Assembly (NCBI RefSeq): GCF_003173055.1
Contig: NZ_QGLF01000005.1
Coordinates: forward strand, 62,001-126,000
Reading direction: 5' to 3'
DNA length: 64,000 nucleotides
Source of the DNA: Zavarzinia compransoris
GTDB taxonomy: Bacteria; Pseudomonadota; Alphaproteobacteria; Zavarziniales; Zavarziniaceae
Shown here: piece after piece, positions 25,935-36,559 of the stretch
Layout: each line of letters begins with the position of its first letter
How positions within the stretch are numbered: the stretch's first letter is position 1
Notes under the pieces: model-generated
What the model was told of the DNA's origin: nothing
Seen by the model: only the letters and a program-made list of their open reading frames with translations
Database searches by the model: none
Made by a program: the position numbers and the translations under genes

Positions 25935-28262
25935 ATGACCGCAGCCAGCCCCCGCATCGCCCGCCTTATCGCCGCCGAGATCCAGGCGAAGCCGGAACAG
26001 GTGAATGCGGCGGTCGAATTGCTGGACGGCGGCGCCACGGTGCCCTTCATCGCCCGCTACCGCAAGGAAGCGACCGGCGGCCTGGACGATACTCAACTCC
26101 GCACCCTGGAAGAGCGCCTGACCTATCTCCGCGACCTCGCGGCCCGGCGCGAGACGGTGCTGGAGTCGATCCGTTCGCAAGGCAAGCTGACCGATGAGCT
26201 GGCGGCGAAGATCGATGCCGCTGCCACCAAGGCCGAGCTTGAAGACATCTACCTGCCCTATAAGCCGAAGCGCCGGACCAAGGCGGAAATCGCCCGGGAA
26301 AAGGGCCTTGGCCCGCTGGCAGAGGCCCTGCTGGCCAATCGCCGGCTGGTGCCGCAGGAGGCGGCTGCGGCCTATCTCACCGAAGATGTGGCGGATGTGA
26401 AGGCGGCCCTCGACGGTGCGCGCGACATCATCGTCGAACAGATGGCGGAAAATGCCGATCTCGTCGGCAGCCTCCGCAACTACATGAAGGAAAACGCCCA
26501 GGTCCATGCCCGCCTGGTCGAGGGCAAGGCCGAGGCCGGCGCCAAGTTCAGCGATTATTTCGATCACGCGGAACGCTGGGCCGCGGTCCCCAGCCACCGG
26601 GCCCTGGCCATGCTGCGCGGCCGGAACGAGGAAATCCTCACCGTCGACATCGAGATTGATGCCGACAGCGACGCCCCGGTGAAGCCGGTCGAGGCCCGCA
26701 TCATGGGCGCCTATCAGATCGACCCGAAGGCGGCGGCGCCGGCCGACAAATGGCTGGGCGAGGTAGCGCGCTGGTGCTGGCGGGTGAAACTGTCGCTGCA
26801 TCTCTCGATCGACCTGATGAACGAGATGCGCGAACGGGCGGAGGAAGAGGCGATCCACGTCTTCGCCCGGAACCTGAAGGATATATTGCTCGCCGCCCCC
26901 GCCGGCTCCCGCGCGACACTCGGCCTCGATCCGGGCATCCGCACCGGGGTCAAGGTCGCGGTGGTCGACGGCACGGGCAAGGTGCTCGATACCGCCACCG
27001 TCTATCCGTTCCAGCCGCGGAACGACCTGCGCGGCGCCCAGGCGGCGCTCGGCCACCTGATCCTGAAGCATGGGGTCGAACTGGTCGCCATCGGCAATGG
27101 CACCGCCAGCCGCGAGACCGACAAGCTGGCCGCCGACCTGATCGCCGACCTGCCGGCGGAGCGCCGCCCGATCAAGGTGGTGGTGTCGGAGGCCGGCGCC
27201 TCGGTCTATTCGGCCTCCGCGCTGGCGGCCGCCGAATTCCCGGATCTCGATGTCTCGCTGCGCGGCGCCGTCTCCATCGCCCGGCGCCTGCAGGATCCGC
27301 TGGCCGAACTGGTGAAGATCGAGCCCAAGTCGATCGGTGTCGGCCAATACCAGCATGACGTCGACCAGCACCGCCTGGCCCGGGCCCTGGACGCGGTGGT
27401 CGAGGATGCGGTGAACGCGGTCGGCGTCGATCTCAACACGGCCTCCGCCTCGCTGCTCGCGCGGGTGTCCGGTCTCGGCGCCTCGCTGGCCGAGGCGATC
27501 GTGGCCCATCGCAACGCCAACGGTCCCTTCGGCAGCCGCAAGGATCTCCTCGCCGTCTCGCGCCTGGGGCCGAAGACCTTCGAGCAATGCGCCGGTTTCC
27601 TGCGCATCCCCAGCGGGGCGGAGCCGCTGGACGCCTCCTCGGTCCACCCGGAAGCCTATGGCGTGGCGAAGAAGATCGTCGCCGCCTGTGGCCGCGACCT
27701 GCGCAGCCTGATGGGCGATGCGAAACGCCTGAAGTCCCTCGATCCGGCCGATTTCGTCGACGGGAAATTCGGCGTGCCCACGGTGCGCGACATCCTGGCC
27801 GAGTTGGAAAAGCCGGGCCGCGACCCCCGGCCCGAATTCAAGACCGCGAGCTTTGCCGACGGCATCGAGGCGATCACCGACCTGAAGCCGGGCATGATCC
27901 TGGAAGGCACGGTGACCAATGTCGCGGCCTTCGGCGCCTTCGTCGATATCGGCGTGCACCAGGACGGCCTCGTCCACATCAGCCAGATCGCCGACCGCTT
28001 CGTCAAGGACCCGTCGGAAGTGGTGAAGGCGGGCGACGTGGTCAAGGTCAAGGTGCTGGAAGTCGACGTGAAGCGGAAGCGCATCTCCCTGACCATGCGG
28101 AAGGGCGAGCCGGTGCCGCGCGATGCCGGGCGCCCGCCGCAGAACCAGCCCGCCCGCCCGCAGGATGCCCGCCGCGGCGCCGCCCCGCAAAAGCGCGACG
28201 AGCGCGGCAGCCAGCAGGGCAGCCTGGGCGCGGCGCTTCTCGATGCCATGCGCCGGAAGTGA
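25935..28262 (+). CDS. tex: Tex-family RNA-binding transcription accessory protein
   Basis: Tex (YhgF) binds nucleic acid and influences transcription in many bacteria. The 775-residue product shows the N-terminal Tex helical region, a YqgF/RuvC-like domain ([18 protein letters not shown] near 330), helix-hairpin-helix motifs near 515-545, and an S1 domain from about 650 ([20 protein letters not shown]...HISQI). The tail is a low-complexity Arg/Pro/Gln stretch. GC content returns to the genomic norm immediately, so the AT-rich island ends before it. Confidence 0.93.
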   Translation: MTAASPRIARLIAAEIQAKPEQVNAAVELLDGGATVPFIARYRKEATGGLDDTQLRTLEERLTYLRDLAARRETVLESIRSQGKLTDELAAKIDAAATKAELEDIYLPYKPKRRTKAEIAREKGLGPLAEALLANRRLVPQEAAAAYLTEDVADVKAALDGARDIIVEQMAENADLVGSLRNYMKENAQVHARLVEGKAEAGAKFSDYFDHAERWAAVPSHRALAMLRGRNEEILTVDIEIDADSDAPVKPVEARIMGAYQIDPKAAAPADKWLGEVARWCWRVKLSLHLSIDLMNEMRERAEEEAIHVFARNLKDILLAAPAGSRATLGLDPGIRTGVKVAVVDGTGKVLDTATVYPFQPRNDLRGAQAALGHLILKHGVELVAIGNGTASRETDKLAADLIADLPAERRPIKVVVSEAGASVYSASALAAAEFPDLDVSLRGAVSIARRLQDPLAELVKIEPKSIGVGQYQHDVDQHRLARALDAVVEDAVNAVGVDLNTASASLLARVSGLGASLAEAIVAHRNANGPFGSRKDLLAVSRLGPKTFEQCAGFLRIPSGAEPLDASSVHPEAYGVAKKIVAACGRDLRSLMGDAKRLKSLDPADFVDGKFGVPTVRDILAELEKPGRDPRPEFKTASFADGIEAITDLKPGMILEGTVTNVAAFGAFVDIGVHQDGLVHISQIADRFVKDPSEVVKAGDVVKVKVLEVDVKRKRISLTMRKGEPVPRDAGRPPQNQPARPQDARRGAAPQKRDERGSQQGSLGAALLDAMRRK

Positions 28263-28267
28263 TCAAA

Positions 28268-28364
28268 GCATCGTCAGGCGAAGTGGGAACCGGTTCGCCG
28301 TCCGGCGATGCGTAAAATCGAAGCGATAGAGCATGTTCGGCATGACGGTCATTCCAAACATGCT
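28268..28364. repeat. Palindromic intergenic element between convergent tex and recQ
   Basis: The 100-base gap holds two inverted repeats. The first pairs GCATCG (28268-28273) with CGATGC (28306-28311) and GGCGAA (28277-28282) with TTCGCC (28294-28299), enclosing GTGGGAACCGG. The second pairs AGCATGTT (28330-28337) with AACATGCT (28357-28364), overlapping the recQ stop. The text AAGTGGGAACCGGTT...AAGCGATAGAGCAT resembles the dispersed palindromic elements common in alphaproteobacterial genomes. It may also end transcription of both genes. Confidence 0.65.
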
Positions 28365-30186
28365 AACCGTCGAAGTTCTCGATCACTTCGATGAAACGGT
28401 CGGCGTAACGCTCCAGCTTGGCCTGGCCGACGCCGGGGACCTGGGCGAAACTGAGGTGATCGAGCGGGCGGCGTTCCGCCAGCTCGATCAGCGTCGTATC
28501 GTGGAAGATCACATAGGGCGGCACGCCCTGTTCCCGGGCGAGTTCCAGGCGGAGCGCCCTGAGCGCGCCGAACAGGGTGCCGGCGGCGGTGCCTTCGGCC
28601 GGGCGGTCCGGGGTGCTGCGGCGGCGTTTCTCGCCCCGCGCCGCCGTCACTTTCGGCGGATCGATGCGCAGTTCCACCCGCTGCTCGCCGCGCAGCACCG
28701 GGCGGCACTCGTCGGTGAGCACGAGGGCGCCGTGACGCTCCAGGTCCACTTCGATGAAGCCGAGGGCGGCCAATTGGCGTAAGACCCCGCGCCAGAAATC
28801 CTTGGGCTGGTCTTTGCCGATGCCGAAGGTCTTGATCGTGTGGTGGCCGAACTGGCGCACCTTCTCGGTCTCGTTGCCGGTCAGGACATCGATGACATGG
28901 ACGGCGCCGAAGCGTTCCCCGGTGCGGTAGACGGCGGACAGCGCCTTCTGCGCCTCGACCGTGCCGTCGCGGGTTTCGACCGGGTGCAGGCAGGTGTCGC
29001 AATTGCCGCAAGGGCGCGTGTCCGTCTCGCCGAAATAGGACAGCAGGACTTGGCGGCGGCAGCGCGCGGTCTCGCAGAAGCCGAGCAGGGCTTCGAGCTT
29101 GCTGCGCTCCACCCGCTTGAAGGCTTCCGCCGCCTCGGAGCCGGCCATCAGCTGGCGCAGGCGGGCGACATCCTCGATCCCGTAGAACAGCAGGGCTTCG
29201 GACGGCAGGCCGTCGCGTCCGGCGCGGCCGGTTTCCTGGTAATAGGCTTCGATCGTCTTCGGCAGGTCGAGGTGGACGACGAAGCGCACGTCCGGCTTGT
29301 CGATGCCCATGCCGAACGCGATGGTCGCGACCATGATCACGCCTTCGTCCTTCAGGAAGCGGTCGTGGTTCCGGGCGCGCAGGTCGCGGTCGAGGCCGGC
29401 GTGATAGGGCAGGGCATTGAACCCTTGCGCCACGCACCATTCGGCCATGGTCTCGACCTTGGCCCGGCTCATGCAGTAAATGACTCCGGCCTGGCCGCGC
29501 CGCCCGTCGAGGAAGCGCTTCAGCCCGGCCCGGGGCTCGATCTTGGGCACCACCGTGTAGCGGATGTTCGGCCGGTCGAAACCGGCCATGAACAGGGGCG
29601 CCTCCTCCAGCCCGAGGCGGGTGGCGATGTCGCGCCGTGTCGGGCCGTCGGCGGTGGCGGTCAAGCCGATGCGCGGCACCTGGGGGAAGCGCCGATGCAG
29701 CACGTCGAGCTGGAGATATTCCGGCCGGAAGTCGTGGCCCCATTGCGAGACGCAATGCGCCTCGTCGATGGCGAAGAGGGCGATGGGGGCCTCGTCCAGC
29801 AGGTCGAGGAAGCGCTCGGTCATCAGCCGCTCGGGGGCGACATAGAGCAGATCGAGGTCGCCGTTGCGCAAGGCCCGCTCGACCGCCCGCGCCGCGCCGG
29901 CATCGAGTGCCGAATTCAGTGCCGCGGCGCGCACGCCCAACTGGCGCAGCGCCTCGACCTGATCCTGCATCAGGGCGATCAGGGGCGAGACGACGATGCC
30001 CACCCCCGCCCGGCACAGCGCCGGCACCTGATAGCACAGCGACTTGCCGCCGCCGGTGGGCATGACCACCAGGCAATCGCCGCCCGCGACCACATGATCG
30101 ATGATCTCGGCCTGACGGCCCCGGAAGGCGTCATAGCCGAAGATGTCGCGAAGGACATCCAGGGGGCGGCGCGGCATATTGCTCAT
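28363..30186 (-). CDS. recQ: ATP-dependent DNA helicase RecQ
   Basis: RecQ is a 3'-5' helicase in recombination and fork repair. The 607-residue product has Walker A PTGGGKSLCYQ, the DEAH box with IDEAHCVSQWGHDFRPEY, the Q-x-x-GRAGRDG motif VI, the zinc-binding CETARCRRQ...CGNCDTC, a winged-helix RQC region and a C-terminal HRDC domain (about 530-600). The start at 30186 (MSNMPRRPLDVL) fits the family length. Confidence 0.95.
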   Translation of the reverse strand: MSNMPRRPLDVLRDIFGYDAFRGRQAEIIDHVVAGGDCLVVMPTGGGKSLCYQVPALCRAGVGIVVSPLIALMQDQVEALRQLGVRAAALNSALDAGAARAVERALRNGDLDLLYVAPERLMTERFLDLLDEAPIALFAIDEAHCVSQWGHDFRPEYLQLDVLHRRFPQVPRIGLTATADGPTRRDIATRLGLEEAPLFMAGFDRPNIRYTVVPKIEPRAGLKRFLDGRRGQAGVIYCMSRAKVETMAEWCVAQGFNALPYHAGLDRDLRARNHDRFLKDEGVIMVATIAFGMGIDKPDVRFVVHLDLPKTIEAYYQETGRAGRDGLPSEALLFYGIEDVARLRQLMAGSEAAEAFKRVERSKLEALLGFCETARCRRQVLLSYFGETDTRPCGNCDTCLHPVETRDGTVEAQKALSAVYRTGERFGAVHVIDVLTGNETEKVRQFGHHTIKTFGIGKDQPKDFWRGVLRQLAALGFIEVDLERHGALVLTDECRPVLRGEQRVELRIDPPKVTAARGEKRRRSTPDRPAEGTAAGTLFGALRALRLELAREQGVPPYVIFHDTTLIELAERRPLDHLSFAQVPGVGQAKLERYADRFIEVIENFDG

Positions 30187-30285
30187 GGTCCTGCTTATAG
30201 GGCCTATGGCCCGGCCTTGCCACGATTTGGTGCGATACGGGGCGGTATCCGCTATATCTGGCCGGCGCACGGCGGGGAGGGACAG

Positions 30286-31149
30286 GTGGCGGACAGGATC
30301 GAGTTGAACGCGGGCGACTGGACGGCCGAAATCAACAGCTTCGGCGCGGAATTGAGCCGCCTGCACCACCAAAGCCACGGCGACCTGCTGTGGCCGGCGG
30401 CCGAGCCCTGGCGGCGCCATGCCCCCAACCTGTTTCCGATCGTCGGCAAGCTGGCTGGCGGCCGCCTGCGCCACCAGGGCCGGGACTACGACCTGGGGCA
30501 GCACGGCTTCGCCCGCGACCGCGAGTTCGGGATCGCCGCCCGGGCCTGGGACGCGGCGGTGTTCCGCCTCTCCGACGACGAGGATACCCGGCGGCACTAT
30601 CCCTTTCCCTTCATCCTCGACATCGGCTATCGCCTGACGGCGGCGGGCCTCGACATCACCTATGACGTGATCAACCCGACGCCCGGCCCCTTGCCCTTCA
30701 GCATCGGCGCCCATCCGGCCTTTCGCTGGCCGCTCGACCGGGCGGCGGCGAAAACCGCCCATTGGCTTGAATTCGATGCGCCCGAGCCGGCGCCGATCCG
30801 CCGCCTTGCCGAGGGCCTGCTGGCGCCCGAGCCGCAGCCGAGCCCGGTGCGGGGGCGCCGGCTCGACCTCGACGACAGCCTGTTCGCCGCGGATGCGGTG
30901 ATCATGGACCGGCTGGCGAGCCGGGGCCTCGTCTTCGCCGGGCCCGGCCTTGGCCTCCGCATCGCCTGGACCGGCTTCAGCGAACTCGGCCTCTGGATGA
31001 AGCCGGGGGCGGACTATCTCTGCATCGAGCCCTGGGCGGGCTTTGCCGATCCCCTCGGCTTTGCCGGCGAATTCAGCGAAAAACCCGGGCTTCGCCATGC
31101 CGACGACGAGGGGCGCTGCCGCTTCACCCTGTCGGTCGCGCTGGCCTGA
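30286..31149 (+). CDS. Aldose 1-epimerase family protein
   Basis: A galactose-mutarotase-like enzyme of 287 residues starting at GTG 30286 behind GGGGAGGGACAG. Family features are [39 protein letters not shown] and [14 protein letters not shown] near the end. It interconverts sugar anomers; the YeaD/glucose-6-phosphate type is equally possible. It is divergent from recQ across 99 bases. Confidence 0.88.
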   Translation: MADRIELNAGDWTAEINSFGAELSRLHHQSHGDLLWPAAEPWRRHAPNLFPIVGKLAGGRLRHQGRDYDLGQHGFARDREFGIAARAWDAAVFRLSDDEDTRRHYPFPFILDIGYRLTAAGLDITYDVINPTPGPLPFSIGAHPAFRWPLDRAAAKTAHWLEFDAPEPAPIRRLAEGLLAPEPQPSPVRGRRLDLDDSLFAADAVIMDRLASRGLVFAGPGLGLRIAWTGFSELGLWMKPGADYLCIEPWAGFADPLGFAGEFSEKPGLRHADDEGRCRFTLSVALA

Positions 31150-31264
31150 GAGGCCCCGGACGGGTCGATCCGGCGGCGTGCATGGCGGCATGAGGGAACA
31201 GGCCCTTGCGGAAGCGATCGGACCGGCGGATAAAGGCGCCGATACCGTTTCCCCGAGAAAACCC

Positions 31265-32605
31265 ATGTCGTCATCCGCCGCTGCGCAGAAGCCCAGCCCG
31301 AAAGTCGGTCTCGTCTCCCTGGGCTGCCCCAAGGCCCTGGTCGATTCCGAGCGCATCATCACCCAGCTGAAGGCCGAGGGCTATGAGATCAGCCCCGACT
31401 ATGCCGGCGCCGATGTGGTGGTGGTCAATACCTGCGGCTTCCTCGACAGCGCCCGTGCGGAATCGCTGGAGGCGATCGGCGAGGCCCTGAACGAGAACGG
31501 CAAGGTCATCGTCACCGGCTGCCTGGGCGCGACGCCGGACCTGATCCTCGGCCAATATCCGAGCGTGCTGGCCGTCACCGGCCCGCATCGATACGAGCAG
31601 GTGATGAAGGCGGTGCACGAGGTGGTGCCGCCGCAGCACGATCCCTTCGTCGATCTGGTGCCGGCGGCGGGGGTCAAGCTGACCCCGCGCCACTATGCCT
31701 ATCTGAAGATTTCGGAAGGCTGCAATCACCGCTGTTCCTTCTGCATCATCCCGCATTTGCGCGGCGACCTGGTCTCGCGCCCTATCGACGAGGTCCTGCG
31801 CGAGGCGGAGAACCTGGTGAACGGCGGCGTGCGCGAATTGCTGGTGATCAGCCAGGATACTTCGGCCTATGGCGTCGACCTGCGCCACCGTGGCGCCGAA
31901 TGGCGCGGCCGGGAACGCCGGGCCCATATGACCGATCTGGCCGCGGCACTTGGCGAATTGGGTGCCTGGGTGCGGCTGCACTATGTCTATCCCTATCCGC
32001 ATGTCGACGACGTCATCCCGCTGATGGCGGCGGGCAAGGTGCTGCCCTATCTCGACATTCCGTTCCAGCACGCCTCGCCCCGGGTGCTGAAGGCGATGCG
32101 CCGCCCGGGCAACCAGGAAAAAGTGCTGAGCCGGCTGGCGGCGTGGCGCCGGGACGTGCCCGATATCGCCATCCGCTCCACCTTCATCGTCGGCTTCCCC
32201 GGCGAGACGGAGGCGGATTTCGAGGAACTCCTGGCCTTCCTGAAGGAAGCAAGGCTCGACCGGGTCGGCTGCTTCCGCTACGAGGCGGTCGACGGTGCCC
32301 CGGCGAACGATCTGCCCGATGCCGTGCCGGAAGCGGTGAAGGAAGAACGCTGGAACCGCTTCATGGCCGTCCAGCAGCAGATCTCGATGGAAAAGCTGGA
32401 CGCGAAGGTCGGCCGCACCTTCGACGTCCTGGTCGACGAGATCGACGAGGAGGACGGCGTGATCTGCCGCTCCTACGCCGATGCGCCGGAGATCGACGGC
32501 AATGTCATCATCGAGGAACCGGCGCGGAAACTCCGCCCCGGCGAGATGGTGAAGGTGAAGATCACCGATGCGGGCGAATATGATCTCTGGGGCGAGATGG
32601 TCTGA
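31265..32605 (+). CDS. rimO: Ribosomal protein S12 methylthiotransferase RimO
   Basis: RimO attaches a methylthio group to an aspartate of ribosomal protein S12. The 446-residue product has the N-terminal UPF0004 cysteines ([23 protein letters not shown]), the radical-SAM triad C153-x3-C157-x2-C160 (CNHRCSFC) and a C-terminal TRAM domain from about 380. Length and order match RimO rather than MiaB. It needs two [4Fe-4S] clusters. Confidence 0.95.
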   Translation: MSSSAAAQKPSPKVGLVSLGCPKALVDSERIITQLKAEGYEISPDYAGADVVVVNTCGFLDSARAESLEAIGEALNENGKVIVTGCLGATPDLILGQYPSVLAVTGPHRYEQVMKAVHEVVPPQHDPFVDLVPAAGVKLTPRHYAYLKISEGCNHRCSFCIIPHLRGDLVSRPIDEVLREAENLVNGGVRELLVISQDTSAYGVDLRHRGAEWRGRERRAHMTDLAAALGELGAWVRLHYVYPYPHVDDVIPLMAAGKVLPYLDIPFQHASPRVLKAMRRPGNQEKVLSRLAAWRRDVPDIAIRSTFIVGFPGETEADFEELLAFLKEARLDRVGCFRYEAVDGAPANDLPDAVPEAVKEERWNRFMAVQQQISMEKLDAKVGRTFDVLVDEIDEEDGVICRSYADAPEIDGNVIIEEPARKLRPGEMVKVKITDAGEYDLWGEMV

Positions 32606-32686
32606 CCCCCCGGCCAGGGGCTTGCATCCCCGGGGCGACCGGCGCGAGGCTGGGGCATCGCCATCGCTTCCCGGGGGGATGAAGCC

Positions 32687-33748
32687 TTGATATCGCGCCA
32701 CGCCGGCAAATGCCTTTGCCTCGCCGCCCTGCTGATCGCAATCGCCGCGCCCGCCCGGGCGGAACCGGCCGTCGACTGGCTGCACCATCTGGCGCCGAAC
32801 CTGCCGCCGCCGGTCCCCTTGCCCGACAGCACCGAGATTTCGGGCGCCTGGACCGCCAAGGCGACGGCCGAGGACGGCAAGACCGTCGACTTCATCCTGG
32901 AGGTCACCCGCGACCGCCGGACCGACGGCCCCTCCGCCGGCTGGGGCTATGTCGCGGCCCTGGCGCCGATCGTCGGCCATGGGCCGCTGGACGGGCAATG
33001 CCTGCTGGACCGCTGCATGCTGAGCACCACCTTTCAGGACGGCAGCCTGCTCGTCCTCAGCCTCGACATGGCGGGGCCGGCGCCGGCGGGCAGTTTCACC
33101 CTGGCCCTCGACGGCTATCACCAGCCGGCGGTGACCGGCCGGGTGGCGGTGGCGGGGCCGGCGCCCGCCCTGGTGACGGCGACGCTGGAGGCGCAGGAGA
33201 AGCCGCTCGCCCTGGCCGGCTATCCGCTCGCCGTGCACAACGATTATCTGGCCGAGGCGATCGCCGCCTGGCAGGCCGGCGCCGGCCTGCATCCGACCGG
33301 CCTGCTGACCCCGGACCAGGCCGCCCGGCTCGAGGCGGACGCAACCGCCGCCGCCGCCGCGGCCGGCTGGACCGACAAGGCCGACGGCAAGCACGGCTTC
33401 GTCTTCACCTATCCGGCCAAGCGCCTCTCGGCGGAAAGCGCGATCCCCGGCGGACAGCGCTTCGCCACCGCCGACGGCACGGTGACCGCCGAACTGACGA
33501 TCGGGAAGAGCCTCGATCCCGACGGGCTCAGCGCCCTCTACGAGAAGCTGAGCGAGGCCGACGCCACGGTCGTCACCAGTTCCGTCGCCATGAGCGGCGG
33601 CGCCATCTCCCTCGACGAAGTGTTCGAGAACGGCCGCCGGCGTACCACCGTGCTGAACCTGCCCCAGGGGCTGGTGACCCTGGTGGTCCGGGTCGCCGAT
33701 GCCGGGGATGCATGGCTGCTATCGGTCATCAGGATCGCCGAGCCCTGA
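32687..33748 (+). CDS. Exported protein of unknown function
   Basis: The 353-residue product has a clear Sec signal peptide (MISRHAGKCLCLAALLIAIAA, likely cut after PARA). The mature part is alanine- and aspartate-rich with no domain I recognise; CLLDRCM holds two cysteines that could form a disulfide. The C-terminal third (GFVFTYPAKRLS..., VTSSVAMSGGAISLDEVFENG) resembles beta-rich periplasmic folds. The start is TTG at 32687 behind GGGGGGAT, with no better in-frame ATG. Probably periplasmic; function unassigned. Confidence 0.72.
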   Translation: MISRHAGKCLCLAALLIAIAAPARAEPAVDWLHHLAPNLPPPVPLPDSTEISGAWTAKATAEDGKTVDFILEVTRDRRTDGPSAGWGYVAALAPIVGHGPLDGQCLLDRCMLSTTFQDGSLLVLSLDMAGPAPAGSFTLALDGYHQPAVTGRVAVAGPAPALVTATLEAQEKPLALAGYPLAVHNDYLAEAIAAWQAGAGLHPTGLLTPDQAARLEADATAAAAAAGWTDKADGKHGFVFTYPAKRLSAESAIPGGQRFATADGTVTAELTIGKSLDPDGLSALYEKLSEADATVVTSSVAMSGGAISLDEVFENGRRRTTVLNLPQGLVTLVVRVADAGDAWLLSVIRIAEP

Positions 33749-33756
33749 AAACCGCC

Positions 33757-33785
33757 TTGCCAGGTCCGATCTAAATGATAATAAT
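33757..33785 (+). promoter_or_regulatory. Putative promoter of the DUF2061 gene
   Basis: TTGCCA (33757-33762) and AATAAT (33780-33785) are 17 bases apart in a short AT-rich patch, 36 bases before the ATG at 33822. One mismatch in the -10 and two in the -35 make it plausible. Confidence 0.4.
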
Positions 33786-33821
33786 TCGCAATATCGTTGG
33801 TTCGGACGATGCGAGGATATC

Positions 33822-34061
33822 ATGGCGTGGGATCTGGCAAAGACGGCGACTTTCGCGATGCTGCACTTCGGTGTCGGTTTCGGCGTCACCTATGCCTTCA
33901 CCGGCTCGGTGGAGATCGCGACCGGCGTCGCCCTGGTGGAACCGGCGGTGAACACGGTGGTGTTCTTCTTCCACGAACGGGTGTGGAAGCGCCTGGGCCG
34001 GGGCAGCGCCGCCGGCCGGCCGGCGGAAGCCGCCGTCATGGGCTGCGGCCACGCCCTCTGA
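33822..34061 (+). CDS. DUF2061 small membrane protein
   Basis: A 79-residue protein matching DUF2061: KTATFAMLHFGVGFGVTYAF, then GSVEIATGVALVEPAVNTVVFFFHERVW, predicted as two membrane helices. The conserved FFHERVW end is characteristic. Function is unknown across the family. It converges on the next gene with a 6-base gap. Confidence 0.85.
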   Translation: MAWDLAKTATFAMLHFGVGFGVTYAFTGSVEIATGVALVEPAVNTVVFFFHERVWKRLGRGSAAGRPAEAAVMGCGHAL

Positions 34062-34067
34062 GCGCGG

Positions 34068-34862
34068 TCAGATCCGCCGGCGCGGGGCCCGCAGCAGCAG
34101 CCACAGCGAGCGCAGCGCCAGCAGGCCGAACAGGCCGAGGCCGCCGGCCACCGCGGTCATGACGTTGAGGGCGCCGGCCTGGGCGTCGGTATCCACCCGC
34201 TCGACCTCGTCGAAGACGTCGTTCACCACCAGGATCTCGCCGGCGACCGAACTCAGGGCCGCGGCATTTTCCGCCAGCCGGCGGGCGTCTTCCGGAACCT
34301 CGCCGGTGCCCGACTGGAACAGGCTGATCTCCACCGCCACCCCGCCGATGATGGTCAGGGCGCCCGCCTGCAAGACCCGGCCGGCGGGCGAGTCGAGGCT
34401 GGTGCCGGTGACGAGGTAATTGCCGCCCTCGACCAGCAGGACTTTCAGGCCCGGCGTCGCCGCCGCATCGCGGGCGCTGGCGGCGGTCAGGCTCTTCCGG
34501 GCGTCGCCCATGAAGCGGGCCGGGGTCTGTACCGTGACCGGCTCGCCCCCGCGAAGCGTGGCGCCGATCTGGCCGAGGCGGTCGATCCTGGCCAGCCGGC
34601 CCTGGCGCCAGGCTTCCAATTCGTCGCAATCGGCAAAGGCCAGGGCCTGGCGCAATTGTTCCGCCTCGCGCCGGGCAAGCTCGGCGGCGACGGCCGCCTC
34701 CCGCTCCACCTCGGGCGAGAGGCGGCAGAAGCCGAAGGGCGGCGCCAGTTCCAGCGGCCGGCCCGCAACCACCAGGGTTTCCGCCGGTGCCGCCGCCGGC
34801 AGCAGCGCCCCGGCCAGCGCCACGGCCGCGGCAAGCCCCCGGATCAGGCGGCAAACAGGCAT
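34068..34862 (-). CDS. Exported protein with C-terminal membrane anchor, unknown function
   Basis: The 264-residue product from the ATG at 34862 has a signal peptide (LIRGLAAAVALAGALLPAAAPA), a mature region with a helical, glutamate-rich segment (SPEVEREAAVAAELARREAEQLRQ split across residues about 50-75), and a hydrophobic C-terminal segment (MTAVAGGLGLFGLLALRSLW) followed by RAPRRRI. This suggests a periplasmic domain tethered to the inner membrane with a short basic cytoplasmic end. I do not recognise a family. Upstream in-frame starts exist but would bury the signal peptide. Confidence 0.7.
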   Translation of the reverse strand: MPVCRLIRGLAAAVALAGALLPAAAPAETLVVAGRPLELAPPFGFCRLSPEVEREAAVAAELARREAEQLRQALAFADCDELEAWRQGRLARIDRLGQIGATLRGGEPVTVQTPARFMGDARKSLTAASARDAAATPGLKVLLVEGGNYLVTGTSLDSPAGRVLQAGALTIIGGVAVEISLFQSGTGEVPEDARRLAENAAALSSVAGEILVVNDVFDEVERVDTDAQAGALNVMTAVAGGLGLFGLLALRSLWLLLRAPRRRI

Positions 34863-35049
34863 GAATTTCCGGGGCTTATCGGTCAAGGCAGTCTCAGCGG
34901 CAGGAATTGCGCCTATAGCTGCACAATTGACCGGAGACTGCTTCCCGGATTGCCACCAAAATGGTTGTACATCGACTGCCGCCGGGTGATCGTCGCAGGC
35001 TTGCAACAGAATGCCGCCCCGATCATCCTGAGCGGCGGGAGGAATGCGC

Positions 35050-36546
35050 ATGGCCTTGACGATGCCGGTACCCGACAGCGCGGTGATCGACGGGCGGGCG
35101 GATCTCCTGGCCCGCCTGGCGCGGCTGGTGCCGGCCGATGCCCTGATCGCGGCCGATTCGGCGCTCGGCGCCTATGAATGCGATGCCCTCACCGCCTATG
35201 CCCAGCGCCCGCTGGCCGTCGTCCTGCCGCGCACCACCGCCGAGGTGGCGGCGGTGCTGGCCGCCTGCCGGGCGGCGGGGGCCAAGGTGGTGCCGCGCGG
35301 GGCGGGAACCTCGCTGTCCGGCGGGGCGCTGCCGCTGGCGGACGGCATCGTGCTGTCGCTGGCGCGCTTCAACCGCATCCTCGACATCGATCTCGCCAAC
35401 CGCTGCATCACCGCCCAGCCGGGGGTGACCAATCTCGCCCTCACCCGGGCGGTCGAGGCGGACGGCTTCTTCTATGCCCCCGATCCGTCGAGCCAGATCG
35501 CCTGCACCATCGGCGGCAATGTCGCCGAGAATTCGGGCGGCGTGCATTGCCTGAAATACGGCCTGACCACCCATAACCTGCTTGGTCTCGAGATGGTGCT
35601 GATCGACGGCACCGTGGTCCGTCTCGGCGGCGGCAAGGCGCTGGACGGGCCGGGTTACGACCTGCTCGGCATCGTCACCGGGTCCGAGGGCCTGCTCGGC
35701 GTCGTCACCGAAGTCACCGTCCGCATCACGCCCAAGCCCCAGGGGGTGGGGGCCCTGCTGGCCGGCTTCCCCACGGTCGAGGCCGCGGGGGCGGCGGTCG
35801 CCGCCGTCATCGGCGCCGGCATCGTCCCCGGCGGGATCGAGATGATGGACAATCTCGCCATCAATGCCGCCGAGGATTTCTGCCATGCCGGCTATCCCCG
35901 CGACGTCGCCGCCCTGCTTATCGTCGAACTCGACGGCCCGGCCGGCGAGGTCGAGGCGCGGATGGACGAGGTCGCCGCCCTGCTTGCCGCTGGCGGCGCC
36001 TGCACCCTGCGGCGCACCCGCGACGATGCGGAACGCCTGGCGTTCTGGGCCGGGCGGAAAGCGGCCTTCCCGGCGGTCGGCCGCATCTCGCCCGATTACC
36101 TGTGCATGGACGGCACCATCCCGCGCGGCCGCCTGCCCGAGATCCTGGCGGCGATCGAGCGGCTGTCGGCGCACTATGACTTACGCTGCGCCAATGTCTT
36201 TCATGCCGGCGACGGCAACCTGCATCCCCTGATCCTCTATGATGCCAACCGGCCCGGCGAATTGCAGCGGGCGGAAGAGTTCGGCGCCGACATCCTGCGC
36301 GCCTGCGTCGCCGCCGGCGGCGTCCTGACCGGGGAACACGGCGTCGGCATCGAGAAGCGCGACCTGATGGGCGCCATGTTCGACGAGACCGACCTCGCGG
36401 TGCAGCAGCGCCTGAAATGCGCCTTCGACGGCGCCGGCCTGCTCAACCCGGGCAAGGTCTTTCCCGTGCTTCACGCCTGCGCCGAACTCGGGCGGCTGCA
36501 GGTTTCGGGCGGCAAGCTGCGCTTTCCCGATCTGCCGCGCTTCTGA
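35050..36546 (+). CDS. glcD: Glycolate oxidase subunit GlcD
   Basis: GlcD is the FAD subunit that oxidises glycolate to glyoxylate in a membrane-associated GlcDEF complex. The 498-residue product has an FAD-binding-4 domain (VPRGAGTSLSGGALPL; NVAENSGGVHCLKYG; GSEGLLGVVTE) and a FAD-oxidase C domain with NVFHAGDGNLHP and TGEHGVGIEK. GGGAGGAA precedes the ATG at 35050; the ATG two codons earlier is too close to that site. First gene of glcDEF. Confidence 0.94.
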   Translation: MALTMPVPDSAVIDGRADLLARLARLVPADALIAADSALGAYECDALTAYAQRPLAVVLPRTTAEVAAVLAACRAAGAKVVPRGAGTSLSGGALPLADGIVLSLARFNRILDIDLANRCITAQPGVTNLALTRAVEADGFFYAPDPSSQIACTIGGNVAENSGGVHCLKYGLTTHNLLGLEMVLIDGTVVRLGGGKALDGPGYDLLGIVTGSEGLLGVVTEVTVRITPKPQGVGALLAGFPTVEAAGAAVAAVIGAGIVPGGIEMMDNLAINAAEDFCHAGYPRDVAALLIVELDGPAGEVEARMDEVAALLAAGGACTLRRTRDDAERLAFWAGRKAAFPAVGRISPDYLCMDGTIPRGRLPEILAAIERLSAHYDLRCANVFHAGDGNLHPLILYDANRPGELQRAEEFGADILRACVAAGGVLTGEHGVGIEKRDLMGAMFDETDLAVQQRLKCAFDGAGLLNPGKVFPVLHACAELGRLQVSGGKLRFPDLPRF

Positions 36547-36559
36547 TGGGGAGGTTCTG

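Noticed and set aside
25830-28190. 786-codon minus-strand frame opposite tex
   Set aside because: Shadow of tex; no motif, start signal or ribosome site.
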